A stretch of 64,000 bases of DNA from Deinococcus hopiensis KR-140 (GCF_900176165.1 NZ_FWWU01000009.1:1986501-2050500); one strand, 5' to 3'. Positions 1-11,166 are shown, counted from the first letter of the stretch. Program-made: numbers and translations. Notes: generated from the letters alone by a model not told the origin.

Positions 1-54
1 GCCTGCCCAGGCGCTGATAAATTACGGCCATCTCAGCGACAGGAGGTCAACCAC

Positions 55-105
55 TTGAGTAAATCTGACGCGCATACCTCCCCGACCACCGGGGTTCGGT
101 CCTAA
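55..105 (+). CDS. Possible 16-residue ORF or tail of a gene entering from the left
   Basis: A perfect Shine-Dalgarno (aggaggt, 42-48) sits 7 nt before a TTG that opens a 16-codon frame ending at TAA 103-105. The same frame is open back to base 1, so this may instead be the 3' end of a gene that begins outside the window. It is followed directly by a strong terminator. The product is not recognised. Real transcription reaching this point from the left is likely; translation as a separate peptide is only a possibility. Confidence 0.25.
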   Translation: MSKSDAHTSPTTGVRS

Positions 106-120
106 CCAAAGTCCTTTCGG

Positions 121-155
121 GGGCAGGCCAGAGCAATCTGGCCTGCCCTCTTTCT
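121..155 (+). terminator. Rho-independent terminator
   Basis: A perfect 12-bp stem (gggcaggccaga / tctggcctgccc) with a GCAA tetraloop at 121-148 is followed by a pyrimidine/T-rich tail (ctctttctttgtt). It ends rightward transcription coming from the left edge of the window. It also lies just beyond the 3' end of the minus-strand DUF4139 gene and could serve that gene in the other direction. Confidence 0.8.
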
Positions 156-180
156 TTGTTCCTACCAAGAAGGCCCTCTG

Positions 181-1464
181 CTAGCTGTTGTCCACCACCA
201 CCGTGAAGCCCTTGCTCGCCTTGCCGCCTGCGGGCACATCCACCCGCAGTTCGGCCTGGGCCTGGTTCTGACGGGCAGGAGCCGCATCGATGACGATGCG
301 TCGGCCCCCCACCGTTTCCGTCACTTCGGCCCGGACAGGGCGGTCCTTGCTGCTCTCGAACGTGTAGGTGACCTTGTACGTCGTCTTGACCACGTTGCCC
401 TTGCTGTCCTTCTCGCTGCCCACAAGTTGCGCGGTGCGGCTGTAGCGCACGTCGGGATCGTTGCCCAGGGAGAACTCGACCTCCGCGCCCTTGGCCGTCT
501 CGGAGACGTTCGTCTGGCCCACGATGCGGCCTTCCTCGCGCACCGTCAGGGGACCGCCGGGCAGGCGCTCGCCGGCCTTGAAGCGGTAGAAGCGGCTCAT
601 GGTGCCCGACGCGTTCTGGGGCGTGAAATAGGTGTTGAGGCCCGCGTACCGCTCGAAGGAGGTCAGCTTGGGCGTGATGAAGGGCAGCGTAACCACCGCG
701 TTGGCGGGCAGGGTAAACGGCGTGGAGAGGGCGTAACGGTAGAGGCCGCGCAGCTCGCCCAGGGAGTTGATTTTGGGGGCTGAAGTGGCGAAACCCGCCG
801 CGTCTGCAGCTTCCGCCCGCACCAGCGGCATGGGGACAGGCTGCGGCGAACCCTGCACGTCCACATCCCCCGCGTACAATTCTGTGCCCTTCACGTCGTA
901 GGGCAGCTCGGTGCCGTTGCGGATATCCGCCAGGGCCGAGAGCTGCGCCCCTCCCGTACTGGCCTTCAGCGTGTAGCGCGGGGACCACGTAACGGCGCGG
1001 GTGAGGTACGACAGGGTGCCCGCGCCCGCCTGCGGCAGCGTGAAGGTGAGGCTCTGCACCGGCGACTGCGGATTGACGGGCGGCAGCACATCGAAGCTGA
1101 GGTCCTCAAAGCGTACGGTGCGGTAGCGCCCGGCAGCGTCTTTGACGAGCAGATCACGTGCCCGCACCAGCGTCACCGCTTCGGCCCCTTCGCCCTCGCG
1201 CCTCAGGTACACCGCCTTGCCCTCCAGCGAGGCGAGCCAGGTGGCTTCCAGCCGCTGCACCGCGCTGGAAAAGGCCAGCCCATCCAGATCCAGTGTGCCC
1301 GGAATAATACCCGCCCATGCGGCTTCCGGCAAAGTCACGGTGAGGGTAGTGCCGCTCGCCCGCACCGGCTCGCGCACCTCGGCGAAGCTGGGGTAAATCC
1401 GCAAGTCCGCCGCCGAAGCCGTGCCGAGGGCCAGGACGAACGCTGCCGTCAGAAATCTCTTCAT
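181..1464 (-). CDS. Secreted DUF4139-domain protein
   Basis: A 427-residue protein starting MKRFLTAAFVLALGTASA, a clear Sec signal peptide. The rest is predicted beta-rich and ends in a region typical of DUF4139 proteins (a DUF4139/mucoidy-inhibitor-like beta domain, with the characteristic SYLTRAVTWSPRYTL stretch about residue 155). The open frame continues upstream, but the signal peptide fixes the start at 1464; there is no good Shine-Dalgarno. It lies alone on the minus strand between the terminator of the peptide importer and the left-edge terminator. The function is unknown; a cell-envelope role is inferred from secretion. Confidence 0.7.
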   Translation of the reverse strand: MKRFLTAAFVLALGTASAADLRIYPSFAEVREPVRASGTTLTVTLPEAAWAGIIPGTLDLDGLAFSSAVQRLEATWLASLEGKAVYLRREGEGAEAVTLVRARDLLVKDAAGRYRTVRFEDLSFDVLPPVNPQSPVQSLTFTLPQAGAGTLSYLTRAVTWSPRYTLKASTGGAQLSALADIRNGTELPYDVKGTELYAGDVDVQGSPQPVPMPLVRAEAADAAGFATSAPKINSLGELRGLYRYALSTPFTLPANAVVTLPFITPKLTSFERYAGLNTYFTPQNASGTMSRFYRFKAGERLPGGPLTVREEGRIVGQTNVSETAKGAEVEFSLGNDPDVRYSRTAQLVGSEKDSKGNVVKTTYKVTYTFESSKDRPVRAEVTETVGGRRIVIDAAPARQNQAQAELRVDVPAGGKASKGFTVVVDNS

Positions 1465-1540
1465 GGCTGCCAGCTTGCGCCCGGGTTGCTGATGAAGTGT
1501 GAGAGTCACACCTTTCGTCAGAGGTCCGTCAGACACAGCA

Positions 1541-1568
1541 AAAAGCCCCCGTATGAAGCGGGGGCTTT
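1541..1568 (-). terminator. Terminator of the peptide ABC transporter operon
   Basis: A hairpin with arms aaagccccc (1542-1550) and gggggcttt (1560-1568). Read on the minus strand it is followed by five T, the standard intrinsic form. It lies 37 bp after the stop codon of the last importer gene. Confidence 0.85.
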
Positions 1569-1604
1569 CCGACTGCGGGGGGTTGATCGCCAGCGAACGG
1601 CCGC

Positions 1605-3673
<2,069 letters not shown>

Positions 3674-3814
3674 CTTTCCTCCATATGCTGCTGACTGCGG
3701 AACACGCGCTCCATCATACAAGGCCGGTTGTGTGGACAGGTCACGTTCCTGGCCTCCACCCCCATTTCGGCCCGGCCTGCCCTCCATGCTGGACAGACCG
3801 GGCGGGAGCCGGAC

Positions 3815-4957
3815 TCAGCGGCGGCGGCGCGGATCGAAGGCGTCGCGCAGGCCGTCGCCCACAAACTGCCAGCCCAGCACGGCCAACATGATAAACACAC
3901 CGGGAATCAGGGTCCAGGGCCGGGCATCGAGGCTCTCGAAGCCGCCCTTCTGCGCCAGACCCAGCAGGCTTCCCCAGGACGCGTACGGCTCCACGATGCC
4001 GATACCGATAAAGCTCAGGCCGCTCTCGCCCAGGATGAAGCCGGGAATGGCGAGCGACAGCGAGATGATGATGTACGTCGCGGTGCTGGGCAGCAGGTGC
4101 TTGGCGATGATGCGGCTGTCCGACGCCCCAAGCGCGGTGGCCGCCTGCACAAAGTCCTGCTCGCGCACCGACAGGATCTGACCGCGCACGATCCGCGCCA
4201 GACCGCCCCACCCAATAAAGGCCAGAATCGCGATTACCAGGTAAAACACCAGGATTGGATTGGCGTTGAGCGGAAACAACGCCCGCAGGGTGATCAGCAG
4301 GAAAAGATCCGGAATCGCCGAGAGCACCTCAACGAGGCGCATGATGACCGTATCGGCCAGACCTCGGAAGTATCCCGCGACGCCTCCCATGATGAGGCCG
4401 AAGACGAGGGTGAGCACCGAGGCGATAATGCCGATGCTGAGGCTGATTTGCGAACCGTACATGATGCGTGAGAACTGGTCGCGCCCGTAGTCGTCGCTCC
4501 CCCACAGGTACAGCTTGCAGGGCGCGTCCACGCTGAACAGTTTCAGGCTGGTCGGAATGACCCCCAAAAAGCGGTAGGTGCGGCCCTCCACGCCGGGGTG
4601 CGTCTGGAAGAATTTGACCGGGCACGCAACGGACTTGTCCTCCACATACTTGTCCCGGAACGTTTCCATGTCGATGTCGCGTTTGAGACCATAGACGTGG
4701 GGCCCGAAATGCCCCTTGTCGTCACGCCAGTGGATGGGCGTGGGCGGCGCCCAACTGATGCGCTCGGTCGTGCTGTATTCCGCCAGACCGTACGGAGCCA
4801 GGAATCCCGCGAGGAGGGCCATCAGGTACAGCAGGCCCAGCAGCGTCAGACCCATCCGGGCGAGGGGATTGCGCTTGAACTGCGTCCAGACGACGCTCCA
4901 CTGACTCTGGGAGCGGGCCTTTGATTTGGGGACGGAAGTGGGGGCGGTGGTGGTCAC
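3815..4957 (-). CDS. Peptide ABC transporter permease (OppC/DppC type)
   Basis: A 380-residue inner-membrane permease. An N-terminal transmembrane helix (about 34-55) is followed by a roughly 100-residue soluble insert and then five further helices. The EAA-type loop lies near AATALGASDSRIIAKHLLPS. The start is GTG 4957 with Shine-Dalgarno aaggaga. The insert makes it longer than the roughly 300 residues usual for OppC. It pairs with the OppB-type permease 37 bp upstream. Confidence 0.92.
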   Translation of the reverse strand: MTTTAPTSVPKSKARSQSQWSVVWTQFKRNPLARMGLTLLGLLYLMALLAGFLAPYGLAEYSTTERISWAPPTPIHWRDDKGHFGPHVYGLKRDIDMETFRDKYVEDKSVACPVKFFQTHPGVEGRTYRFLGVIPTSLKLFSVDAPCKLYLWGSDDYGRDQFSRIMYGSQISLSIGIIASVLTLVFGLIMGGVAGYFRGLADTVIMRLVEVLSAIPDLFLLITLRALFPLNANPILVFYLVIAILAFIGWGGLARIVRGQILSVREQDFVQAATALGASDSRIIAKHLLPSTATYIIISLSLAIPGFILGESGLSFIGIGIVEPYASWGSLLGLAQKGGFESLDARPWTLIPGVFIMLAVLGWQFVGDGLRDAFDPRRRR

Positions 4958-4994
4958 GGCGTCTCCTTGCGCAGGGGGAACAGACTGGGCACGT

Positions 4995-5978
4995 TCAGTA
5001 GTACCGGATTCTGGGATCGATGACGGACAGCAGCACGTCGGAAATCAGGTTGCCCACCAGGTACAGCAGCGTGGCGATGGCCGTTACCGACTGCAGAATG
5101 TAAATGTCCTGGTTGCCCAGCGCCGTGAGCTGAAGGGGCGTCAGGCCCGGCCAGTTGAAGACCACCTCCAGAAATCCAGCGCCAGCGATCAAGGCGGGCA
5201 GCAGGCCACCGAGACCAGCAATAAGGGGAATCAGCGCGGTGCGCAGGGCATGCTTGTACACCACCCGGTTTTCCGCCACACCCTTGGCCCTCGCCGTCCG
5301 CACGTAGTCCTGTCCCAGCACCTCCAGCATTTGCCCGCGCAGGAACCGGCTCTCCCCACTGATTCCGCGAAGCACCAGGATGATGCTGGGAGCCAGCGCG
5401 TGAATGAAAACGTCCCAGACCGAGCGCCACCAGGGCAGGTCTGGTCCAAGTTTGCTGCTCGTCTTGTTGCCGAGCGGCATGTCCCAACCGAAGTTCTGCT
5501 GCAACTTTAGCATGGCCCAGATCACGAGCAGGGCGAAAAAGAAGCTGGGAATTCCCAGGAACATATAGGACAGAAAGGAAAACACCTTGTCTCCGGTGCT
5601 GTAAGGGCGAACAGCGCTGTAGACCCCGATGGGAATCGAGACGGCGTAATGCAGGACAGTCCCGATAAACACCAGAATCAGGCTGTTCATAAACGGATCG
5701 AAGAGCACTTCAGATACTGGGCGCTTGTATTGAAACGACTCGCCCAGGTTTCCCACCATAAAGTTCTTCAACCAGAGCGCGTACTGCGTCAGCAGAGGCT
5801 TGTCCAGGCCGAATTGCTGCCGCAGCCGCTCTACCGTTTCCGGACGGACAGAGGGGTTCTCTTTTAACTGGGAAAGGAAATCGCCGGGGGCCAGCTGCAC
5901 GATCAGAAACGCGAGCAACGTGGCGAGCAGGAATGTGGGGATAAATTGCAGGATGCGGCGAAAGACGTACTGAAGCAC
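4995..5978 (-). CDS. Peptide ABC transporter permease (OppB/DppB type)
   Basis: A 327-residue permease starting MLQYVFRRILQFIPTF, the usual N-terminus of OppB/DppB, with about six membrane segments and an EAA-type loop (ARAKGVAENRVVYKHALR). The start is GTG 5978 with a GAGGT ribosome-binding site. It follows the binding-protein gene after an 86-bp gap that holds a GC-rich stem-loop. Its role is to form the translocation pore together with the OppC-type protein. Confidence 0.92.
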   Translation of the reverse strand: MLQYVFRRILQFIPTFLLATLLAFLIVQLAPGDFLSQLKENPSVRPETVERLRQQFGLDKPLLTQYALWLKNFMVGNLGESFQYKRPVSEVLFDPFMNSLILVFIGTVLHYAVSIPIGVYSAVRPYSTGDKVFSFLSYMFLGIPSFFFALLVIWAMLKLQQNFGWDMPLGNKTSSKLGPDLPWWRSVWDVFIHALAPSIILVLRGISGESRFLRGQMLEVLGQDYVRTARAKGVAENRVVYKHALRTALIPLIAGLGGLLPALIAGAGFLEVVFNWPGLTPLQLTALGNQDIYILQSVTAIATLLYLVGNLISDVLLSVIDPRIRYY

Positions 5979-6000
5979 AGCTACCTCATTCAGCGGAAGA

Positions 6001-6030
6001 GGGGCGCGGGGCCTGTTGGCCCCGCGCCCC
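6001..6030 (-). terminator. Intercistronic stem-loop between binding protein and permease genes
   Basis: A perfect 13-bp GC stem (ggggcgcggggcc / ggccccgcgcccc) with a TGTT loop. On the minus strand it follows the binding-protein stop codon but is not followed by a T-run. It may be a partial terminator or an RNA-stabilising hairpin that lets the binding protein be made in excess over the permeases. Confidence 0.6.
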
Positions 6031-6064
6031 AGCGTGTCAAGCTTGCAGCGCTGGCGGGAATACC

Positions 6065-7855
6065 TTAGCGCTTGACCCAGGTCAGCTCGATGGTGCGCGG
6101 CCCGAAGAGCGTCCCCGCATTCAGAGCGTTGATCGCCGGACGGGGCAGTTCACCCTGGGTCCGGTTGGTCCACGCAAAGTGGGCCGTCTGGGCCGCAAGC
6201 TGCACGTACGGCTGCTGCTCGGCCTCAATCCGCTGAATCTGAGCCGCAATCGCCTTACGGCCGGCGAGGTCAAACGTCGAGCGCCCCTTCCAGTACAGGT
6301 TGATGGTCTGGGTCTCGAAGGGGAAGCGGCACTTGTTGCTCTGGTTGAACATGTGCAGGTTACCGCCGTCGGACAGGCCCTTACACTCGATCACGTTCGG
6401 ACCGCTCACGGGGAAGACCTTGCCGCCGCCCGTCAGACCGATCAGGATGGCGTCAAAGTTGCGACGGCTGAAGTCCGCCTTCGCGTCGAGCATGTCGGTC
6501 ATCTGGTTGAAGGCGATGGCGCTGACATTCACCTTCATGCCCACCTTCTTGGCCTCGTCCTGAATGATCTTGGCAAAGCCCTGACGGCGGGTGTTTTCCG
6601 CGTTTGTGACGAGCGTGAACTCCAGCTTGTTGCCCGCCTTGTCCATCAGGGTACCGTCCGCACCCTTCTTGTTAAAGCCCAACTGGGCGAGCAGCTTGGC
6701 CGCCGCCTGGGGGTTGTACTTGTACTTGTCGGCGCCGCTGGCCACCCAGTCCTTGTACACGGGGTACACGGCGGTGTAGGTGGGCTGACCCAGGCCGCCC
6801 AGCGTCAGGTCGACCATCGCGTCGCGGTTCACGATCATCGAGAAGGCCTGACGGAACTTGGCGTTGCTGAACAGCTTGCCCTTGAAGCTGGAGCTGTCGT
6901 CCATGTTGAAGACCACGAAGTCGCTGCTGGCGCGGGCGCTGGCGTTGGCGATCAGGTTGGCGTCGATCTTCTTGGCGTCGATGGCGGCCTTCACCTGCGC
7001 GAGACGGTCGCGGTTGTCGGGCGCGTAGACGTCGATGTTGCCGGCCAGGAACTGCGTGAGCTGGGCGTTCTGGTCCGCAACAACGTTGATCTGGAGGCCC
7101 TCGAGGTAGGGCAACGCCTTGCCCGCGCTGTCCTTGTTCCACTCGCCGAAGAAGGGATTGCGCTTCAGGATGGCGCGCTCACCGCGCTGATAGCGGTCGA
7201 GCATGAAGGGCCCGCTGACCACGACGTCCTTGGGGTCTGTACTGATGGTCCACATGTCCTTGACGCCCTGGGCACCCTTGCTTTTGAACACAGGCATAAA
7301 CACGTGGGTGGGTTCGGGCTCGAAGCCCACCAGGAATTCCAGCGCCGTCACGTCAGGCTTGGGAAACACCACCTTGATGGTGTCGTTGTCGACCTTGCTG
7401 ACCTTGATGGGCTGGTCATTGATGAAAAAGCCGTCGTAGCTGTTGCTGCCCACATCCTTGTTGGTATGGATGGTGTAGCTCGTGATCCAGTCATCCGCGG
7501 TGATCGGCTTGCCGTCGCTCCACTTCATGCCGGGGCGGATATTCAGGGTGAAGGTGCGCTTGTCGGGCGACTGGGTGTAGGAGGACGCCATATAAGGGAA
7601 GTAGTCGTCCGAGATGGGGTCCTGGCCCAGCAGGGCTCCCCAGGAGCTGCCCGTCATAAAAGCAGGCAGGTTGGGGCTTTCCTTGCTCACGAAGGGATTC
7701 AGGGTCTTGAAGTCCTGAAGGTTGACGGTACGCAGGGTCCCGCCTGCCTGAACCTCACCGGGTTTGTTGGTGGTCCAGCTCGCGGGAAAGACAAACGGCG
7801 CGGCCAGGCTGCTGCCTAGCGTCATGGCGAGTGCAACGAACAGAGCTTTCTTCAT
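6065..7855 (-). CDS. Peptide ABC transporter substrate-binding protein (SBP family 5)
   Basis: A 596-residue exported protein. A signal peptide (MKKALFVALAMTLGSSLAA) precedes a family-5 periplasmic binding domain, with SDGKPITADDWITSY and the FNKKGADGTLMDKAGNKLEF region characteristic of OppA/DppA. No lipobox cysteine is seen. The start ATG at 7855 has Shine-Dalgarno AGGAGG. It is the first gene of the importer operon and is preceded by a recognisable promoter. It captures peptides outside the cytoplasmic membrane for the permease/ATPase complex encoded downstream. Confidence 0.93.
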   Translation of the reverse strand: MKKALFVALAMTLGSSLAAPFVFPASWTTNKPGEVQAGGTLRTVNLQDFKTLNPFVSKESPNLPAFMTGSSWGALLGQDPISDDYFPYMASSYTQSPDKRTFTLNIRPGMKWSDGKPITADDWITSYTIHTNKDVGSNSYDGFFINDQPIKVSKVDNDTIKVVFPKPDVTALEFLVGFEPEPTHVFMPVFKSKGAQGVKDMWTISTDPKDVVVSGPFMLDRYQRGERAILKRNPFFGEWNKDSAGKALPYLEGLQINVVADQNAQLTQFLAGNIDVYAPDNRDRLAQVKAAIDAKKIDANLIANASARASSDFVVFNMDDSSSFKGKLFSNAKFRQAFSMIVNRDAMVDLTLGGLGQPTYTAVYPVYKDWVASGADKYKYNPQAAAKLLAQLGFNKKGADGTLMDKAGNKLEFTLVTNAENTRRQGFAKIIQDEAKKVGMKVNVSAIAFNQMTDMLDAKADFSRRNFDAILIGLTGGGKVFPVSGPNVIECKGLSDGGNLHMFNQSNKCRFPFETQTINLYWKGRSTFDLAGRKAIAAQIQRIEAEQQPYVQLAAQTAHFAWTNRTQGELPRPAINALNAGTLFGPRTIELTWVKR

Positions 7856-7940
7856 GGTGCCTCCTGAATCGGGGATGTCCGTCCGCTCAGGCTGGGGCCT
7901 GAGAAAGGTCAAACATGCTATGTCGGGGTCCAGCGCCGCC

Positions 7941-7970
7941 ACTATAAGTAAGCCATTTGAACCAGGTCAA
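7941..7970 (-). promoter_or_regulatory. Sigma-70-type promoter of the peptide importer operon
   Basis: On the minus strand TTGACC (7965-7970) and TATAGT (7941-7946) are separated by 18 bp, giving a leader of about 80 nt before the oppA-type ATG. The -35 region also lies in an imperfect palindrome (ttgaaccaggtcaa), a possible operator. Confidence 0.6.
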
Positions 7971-8073
7971 GGCTGATGTCACACTCCTACGCGGCAGAAA
8001 CGTTACGGATGCCAGCCGTCTTTGTCGACTGGAGCGGAAAATGGGCAGGGCCACCTCCCCGCCACGCCGAGAA

Positions 8074-8105
8074 AACAAAAAACCGCCTCGACGAACGAAG
8101 CGGTT
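8074..8105 (-). terminator. secG terminator
   Basis: On the minus strand a 10-bp stem (aaccgcttcg / cgaggcggtt, one G-T pair) is followed by TTTTTTG. It lies 22 bp after the secG stop codon. Confidence 0.85.
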
Positions 8106-8126
8106 CAGGCGGCGCGTGGAGGCAGT

Positions 8127-8348
8127 CTACGAAATTACACCGATCAAGAGCGCAAGCAGCATAAACAGACCGCCCAGCACGCTGGTGATGCGCACCAGGC
8201 CGCCCTCCACGCCACGCCCTCCGAGGAGCGAGCCGCCAGAGGCCATGCTGGCCGTCAGGCCCGCCTGCTTGGGCGTCTGCAGCAGCACGAAAAAGACAAG
8301 GCCCACGGCCACCAGGGCGAACAAAATGATAAACAGCGTCAGGATCAT
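8127..8348 (-). CDS. secG: Preprotein translocase subunit SecG
   Basis: A 73-residue protein with two membrane helices (ILTLFIILFALVAVGLVFFVLL and a C-terminal GGLFMLLALLIGV) joined by the Gly-rich GGSLLGGRGVEG loop, the typical SecG layout and length. It is the accessory subunit of the SecYEG channel. The start ATG 8348 has Shine-Dalgarno gaagga; the longer open frame upstream is not membrane-like and is rejected. It is monocistronic, with its own terminator. Confidence 0.9.
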   Translation of the reverse strand: MILTLFIILFALVAVGLVFFVLLQTPKQAGLTASMASGGSLLGGRGVEGGLVRITSVLGGLFMLLALLIGVIS

Positions 8349-8608
8349 GGTTTTCCTTCGTGAAGCGCCTTGCGCTTGCGGAGTGGATTCATGGGACCTT
8401 CGGCCTCGTGGCGGGTCCCTCTCGGTCGCCACTATACACACCTGCATCAGCGTCCTGCGCGTTCCCGAACACCCAGTGTCCTACTCTTCGGGAGTTTCAG
8501 GTGCGTCCGGATGAGCTGGACGCTTCCTCTTGGCCCCTCTGCTTGCAGCTGGGCTGTGGCAGTTGGCGGTGATGAGGCGCCGGCAAGGAGCGGGCCGGCC
8601 CAACAGCC

Positions 8609-8632
8609 AAAAGCTCCTGCCGAAGCAGGAGC
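8609..8632 (-). terminator. Terminator after tRNA-Leu
   Basis: A stem of gctcctgc (8613-8620) and gcaggagc (8625-8632) with a 4-nt loop, followed on the minus strand by TTTT. It lies 7 bp after the tRNA 3' end. Confidence 0.8.
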
Positions 8633-8639
8633 CTACCAT

Positions 8640-8722
<83 letters not shown>

Positions 8723-8810
8723 CCTCTTCCCCGCCGCAACCGGCACGGCGCGAACTGGGGCGACGTGAATGCTAGCGCGCGGCGGGGCCCGGGTCAAACG
8801 GAGTTGGGAG

Positions 8811-10064
8811 TCAAACGGGCTGCGGCTCCGGCGAGGCCCCGATGCGGCCGCCCAGGTCGCGTCGAAGCTGGGCTCCCTCAAATTCGACCCGGTCCGCCAG
8901 TGCGTAGGCGCGCCCCAGCGCGGCATTCAGGGTGGGAGCAGTGGCGGTGACGGCCAGTACCCGCCCCCCATTGCTGACGAGCTGGCCCTCCTGCTCGGCT
9001 GTGCCCGCGTGGTAGATCACCTCACCTGCGCCCGTCTCGGGCAGGGTCAGGGGAATGCCCTTCCGGGGTTCGCCCGGATAACCGGGAGCGGCGAGAATCA
9101 CGACGGCGCTGGCACCGTCTGCAAAGCGCACCTCCTGCGGGTCCAGGTTTCCACGGGCTGCAGCGAGCGCGTGCTGCGCGAGGTCCGATTCCAGCAGGGG
9201 CAGCACGGCCTCGGCCTCGGGGTCACCAAAGCGGGCGTTGAATTCCACCACCTTCGGTCCGGACGGGGTGAGCATCAGGCCCGCGTACAGCACCCCGGTA
9301 AAGGGCTGGCCCTCGGCGCGCATCCCTGCCAGGGTGGGCTCGATGATTTCGCGCCGAACCCGTTCCAGCTCACCCGCGTCCAGCGGAAAGGGGCAGATCA
9401 CGCCCATTCCGCCCGTCATGGGGCCGGTATCGCCCTCGAAGATGGTCTTGTGGTCCTGACTGGGTGGAGTCAGGGCGTAGTGCGCGCCGTCAGTAAGGGC
9501 CAGGACCGTGACCTCCTGGCCGATCATGAACTCTTCGACAACCGCCTGGGATGCCTCCTGGGTGAAGATGTCGCGCAGGGCCGCTACCGCTTCCCCGTGG
9601 GTGTGGGCGATGGTCACGCCCTTGCCCGCACGCAGACCCGCGTCCTTGACCACCAGGGGGAGGGGCTGGTCAGCGGCGTAGGCCAGGGCCTCCTCCAAAC
9701 CGCCGAAGCTGCGGTGCGCAGCGGTGGGAATGCCGTGCCTTCCCATAAACGCCTTGCTCCACGCCTTGTCGCCTTCCAGACGGGCGGCGGCGCGGGTGGG
9801 ACCGAAGGCGGGAATACCCCGCTCCCGGCAAGCGTCTACGAGCCCGGCGGCGAGATACACTTCCGGACCGACGATCACGAGGTCCGCGCCCTCCCGCACC
9901 GCGAGGTCTGCCACCGAGGCGGCATCCTGGGGCCCCGCGAGAATACGGGCCTGGCCCGCGATGCCGGGGTTGCCCGGCGTGCACAGCACCTCGTGCCCGG
10001 CCCGCGCGCAGGCGTCCACGATGGCGTGTTCGCGGCCACCGCTGCCCACCACGAGCACGCGCAT
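8811..10064 (-). CDS. purD: Phosphoribosylamine-glycine ligase
   Basis: A 417-residue GARS enzyme for the second step of purine synthesis (phosphoribosylamine + glycine + ATP to GAR). The N-terminus MRVLVVGSGGREHAI is diagnostic. The ATP-grasp core shows SKAFMGRHGIPTA, VVKDAGLRAGKGVTIA and FNARFGDPEAEAVLPLL, followed by the usual C-terminal beta domain. Start ATG 10064 has GGAGGA and overlaps by 1 nt (TGATG) the stop of the upstream MBL-fold gene, so the pair is coupled. No other purine gene is nearby. Confidence 0.95.
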   Translation of the reverse strand: MRVLVVGSGGREHAIVDACARAGHEVLCTPGNPGIAGQARILAGPQDAASVADLAVREGADLVIVGPEVYLAAGLVDACRERGIPAFGPTRAAARLEGDKAWSKAFMGRHGIPTAAHRSFGGLEEALAYAADQPLPLVVKDAGLRAGKGVTIAHTHGEAVAALRDIFTQEASQAVVEEFMIGQEVTVLALTDGAHYALTPPSQDHKTIFEGDTGPMTGGMGVICPFPLDAGELERVRREIIEPTLAGMRAEGQPFTGVLYAGLMLTPSGPKVVEFNARFGDPEAEAVLPLLESDLAQHALAAARGNLDPQEVRFADGASAVVILAAPGYPGEPRKGIPLTLPETGAGEVIYHAGTAEQEGQLVSNGGRVLAVTATAPTLNAALGRAYALADRVEFEGAQLRRDLGGRIGASPEPQPV

Positions 10065-10996
10065 CACTGTCCTCCCCGCACGGCGGTCCGCCGCCAGTAG
10101 CGCGTCAGGCCCTGCACACTCATCCAAGGGGGCGAGGCGAACCCGAAACGTTCGGGCAGCTCGGGGGCTTCGGCGTGCAGTTCGTTCATCAGGACCTCGG
10201 TGAAGCGCTCGGTTAATTCTTCGGGGGCCTCGCCGCGTTCCAGGCCCTCTCGGACGCGTTCGGCATCTTCTTCCAGCCGGGCCAGTAGGCCGTCCCAGTG
10301 CGCCGCTTCCTGCGGATAGGCCCCGAAGTGGGTGGGATAGAGGGTTCGGGCATCCAGACCGCGCAGCAGGGCGACGCTGCCCCGCCACGCGGGCAGATCG
10401 ATGTCGGGGGGTGGGGTGGGGGCGCGGGGCGTCTGCAGGGCGTCCAGACGGACGCCGCCCACATCGCCCACGAACAGGTCGTCACCAACGTGGTAGGCGA
10501 GGTGATGCACCGCGTGACCAGGGGTGGGCAACGGGCGGACGTCCAGGCGGCCCACACGCAGGGTACGGCCCTCCTCCGGCACGGTCAGGCGGTCGGCTGG
10601 GACGGGACGCATCTCGCCCCACAGCCGCTCCATCTGGTCTCCGTAGATCTGCCCAGCGCTCGCCATCAGGCGCTCGGGGCGGACGAGGTGCGGGGCTCCG
10701 CGTGCGTGAACGTACAGCCGCGCTTGGGGCACCCGTTCCAGCAGCGCGCCCGCCGCACCCGCGTGGTCGAGGTGAATGTGCGTGAGCAGCACGTGCCGCA
10801 CATCGGCCAGAGACGCTCCCAGCTGCGCAAGACCCGCCTCCAGCGCGGGCAGCGTGGACCCCGGGCCCACATCTACCAGGGCCACACCGTCGCCACTGTC
10901 GAGCACGGGAACACCAATGACGCTGGGAACGTCCTGAAAGAGCAGGTCGATGACGGGCACCGCGCCAGCGCCGGGCGTGGAGGCGTCCCCACTCAC
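10064..10996 (-). CDS. MBL-fold metallo-hydrolase
   Basis: A roughly 310-residue metallo-beta-lactamase-fold hydrolase. The metal motif THIHLDHAG, the later PLPTPGHAVHHL, GDVGGV and TLYPTHFG residues supply the usual second set of ligands. The helical C-terminus (about 90 residues, EEDAERVREGLERGEAPEELTERF) resembles the extension of MBL/BRCT-like hydrolases of unknown substrate. The start is taken as the GTG at 10996, which overlaps the stop of the small upstream gene (GTGA); a GTG at 10960 is an alternative. It is coupled to purD downstream. The substrate is unknown. Confidence 0.8.
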   Translation of the reverse strand: MSGDASTPGAGAVPVIDLLFQDVPSVIGVPVLDSGDGVALVDVGPGSTLPALEAGLAQLGASLADVRHVLLTHIHLDHAGAAGALLERVPQARLYVHARGAPHLVRPERLMASAGQIYGDQMERLWGEMRPVPADRLTVPEEGRTLRVGRLDVRPLPTPGHAVHHLAYHVGDDLFVGDVGGVRLDALQTPRAPTPPPDIDLPAWRGSVALLRGLDARTLYPTHFGAYPQEAAHWDGLLARLEEDAERVREGLERGEAPEELTERFTEVLMNELHAEAPELPERFGFASPPWMSVQGLTRYWRRTAVRGGQ

Positions 10997-11166
10997 GCGC
11001 TGCCCATCAGCCGCGCACCCGCGAGCAGGGCTGCCGCCGCGTACTGCACGAACGCGAAAGCGCGGATGACCCCGATATTCGCCGCCGTTTTCAACGGCCC
11101 CAGGGTCAGCCCCAGAATCAGGCTCGCGCTCAAGACGATTGCCACCACCACCAGCCACAGCACCAT
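10993..11166 (-). CDS. 57-residue membrane protein of unknown function
   Basis: This short gene falls below common length cut-offs. It starts MVLWLVVVAIVLSASLILGL, a strong first transmembrane helix, and has a second hydrophobic stretch (AFAFVQYAAAALLAG). Support comes from context: TACACT, a -10-like box, lies 7 nt before the ATG (leaderless layout), and the stop overlaps the GTG of the MBL-fold gene (GTGA). It would be the first gene of a three-gene unit ending with purD. No function can be assigned. Confidence 0.7.
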   Translation of the reverse strand: MVLWLVVVAIVLSASLILGLTLGPLKTAANIGVIRAFAFVQYAAAALLAGARLMGSA

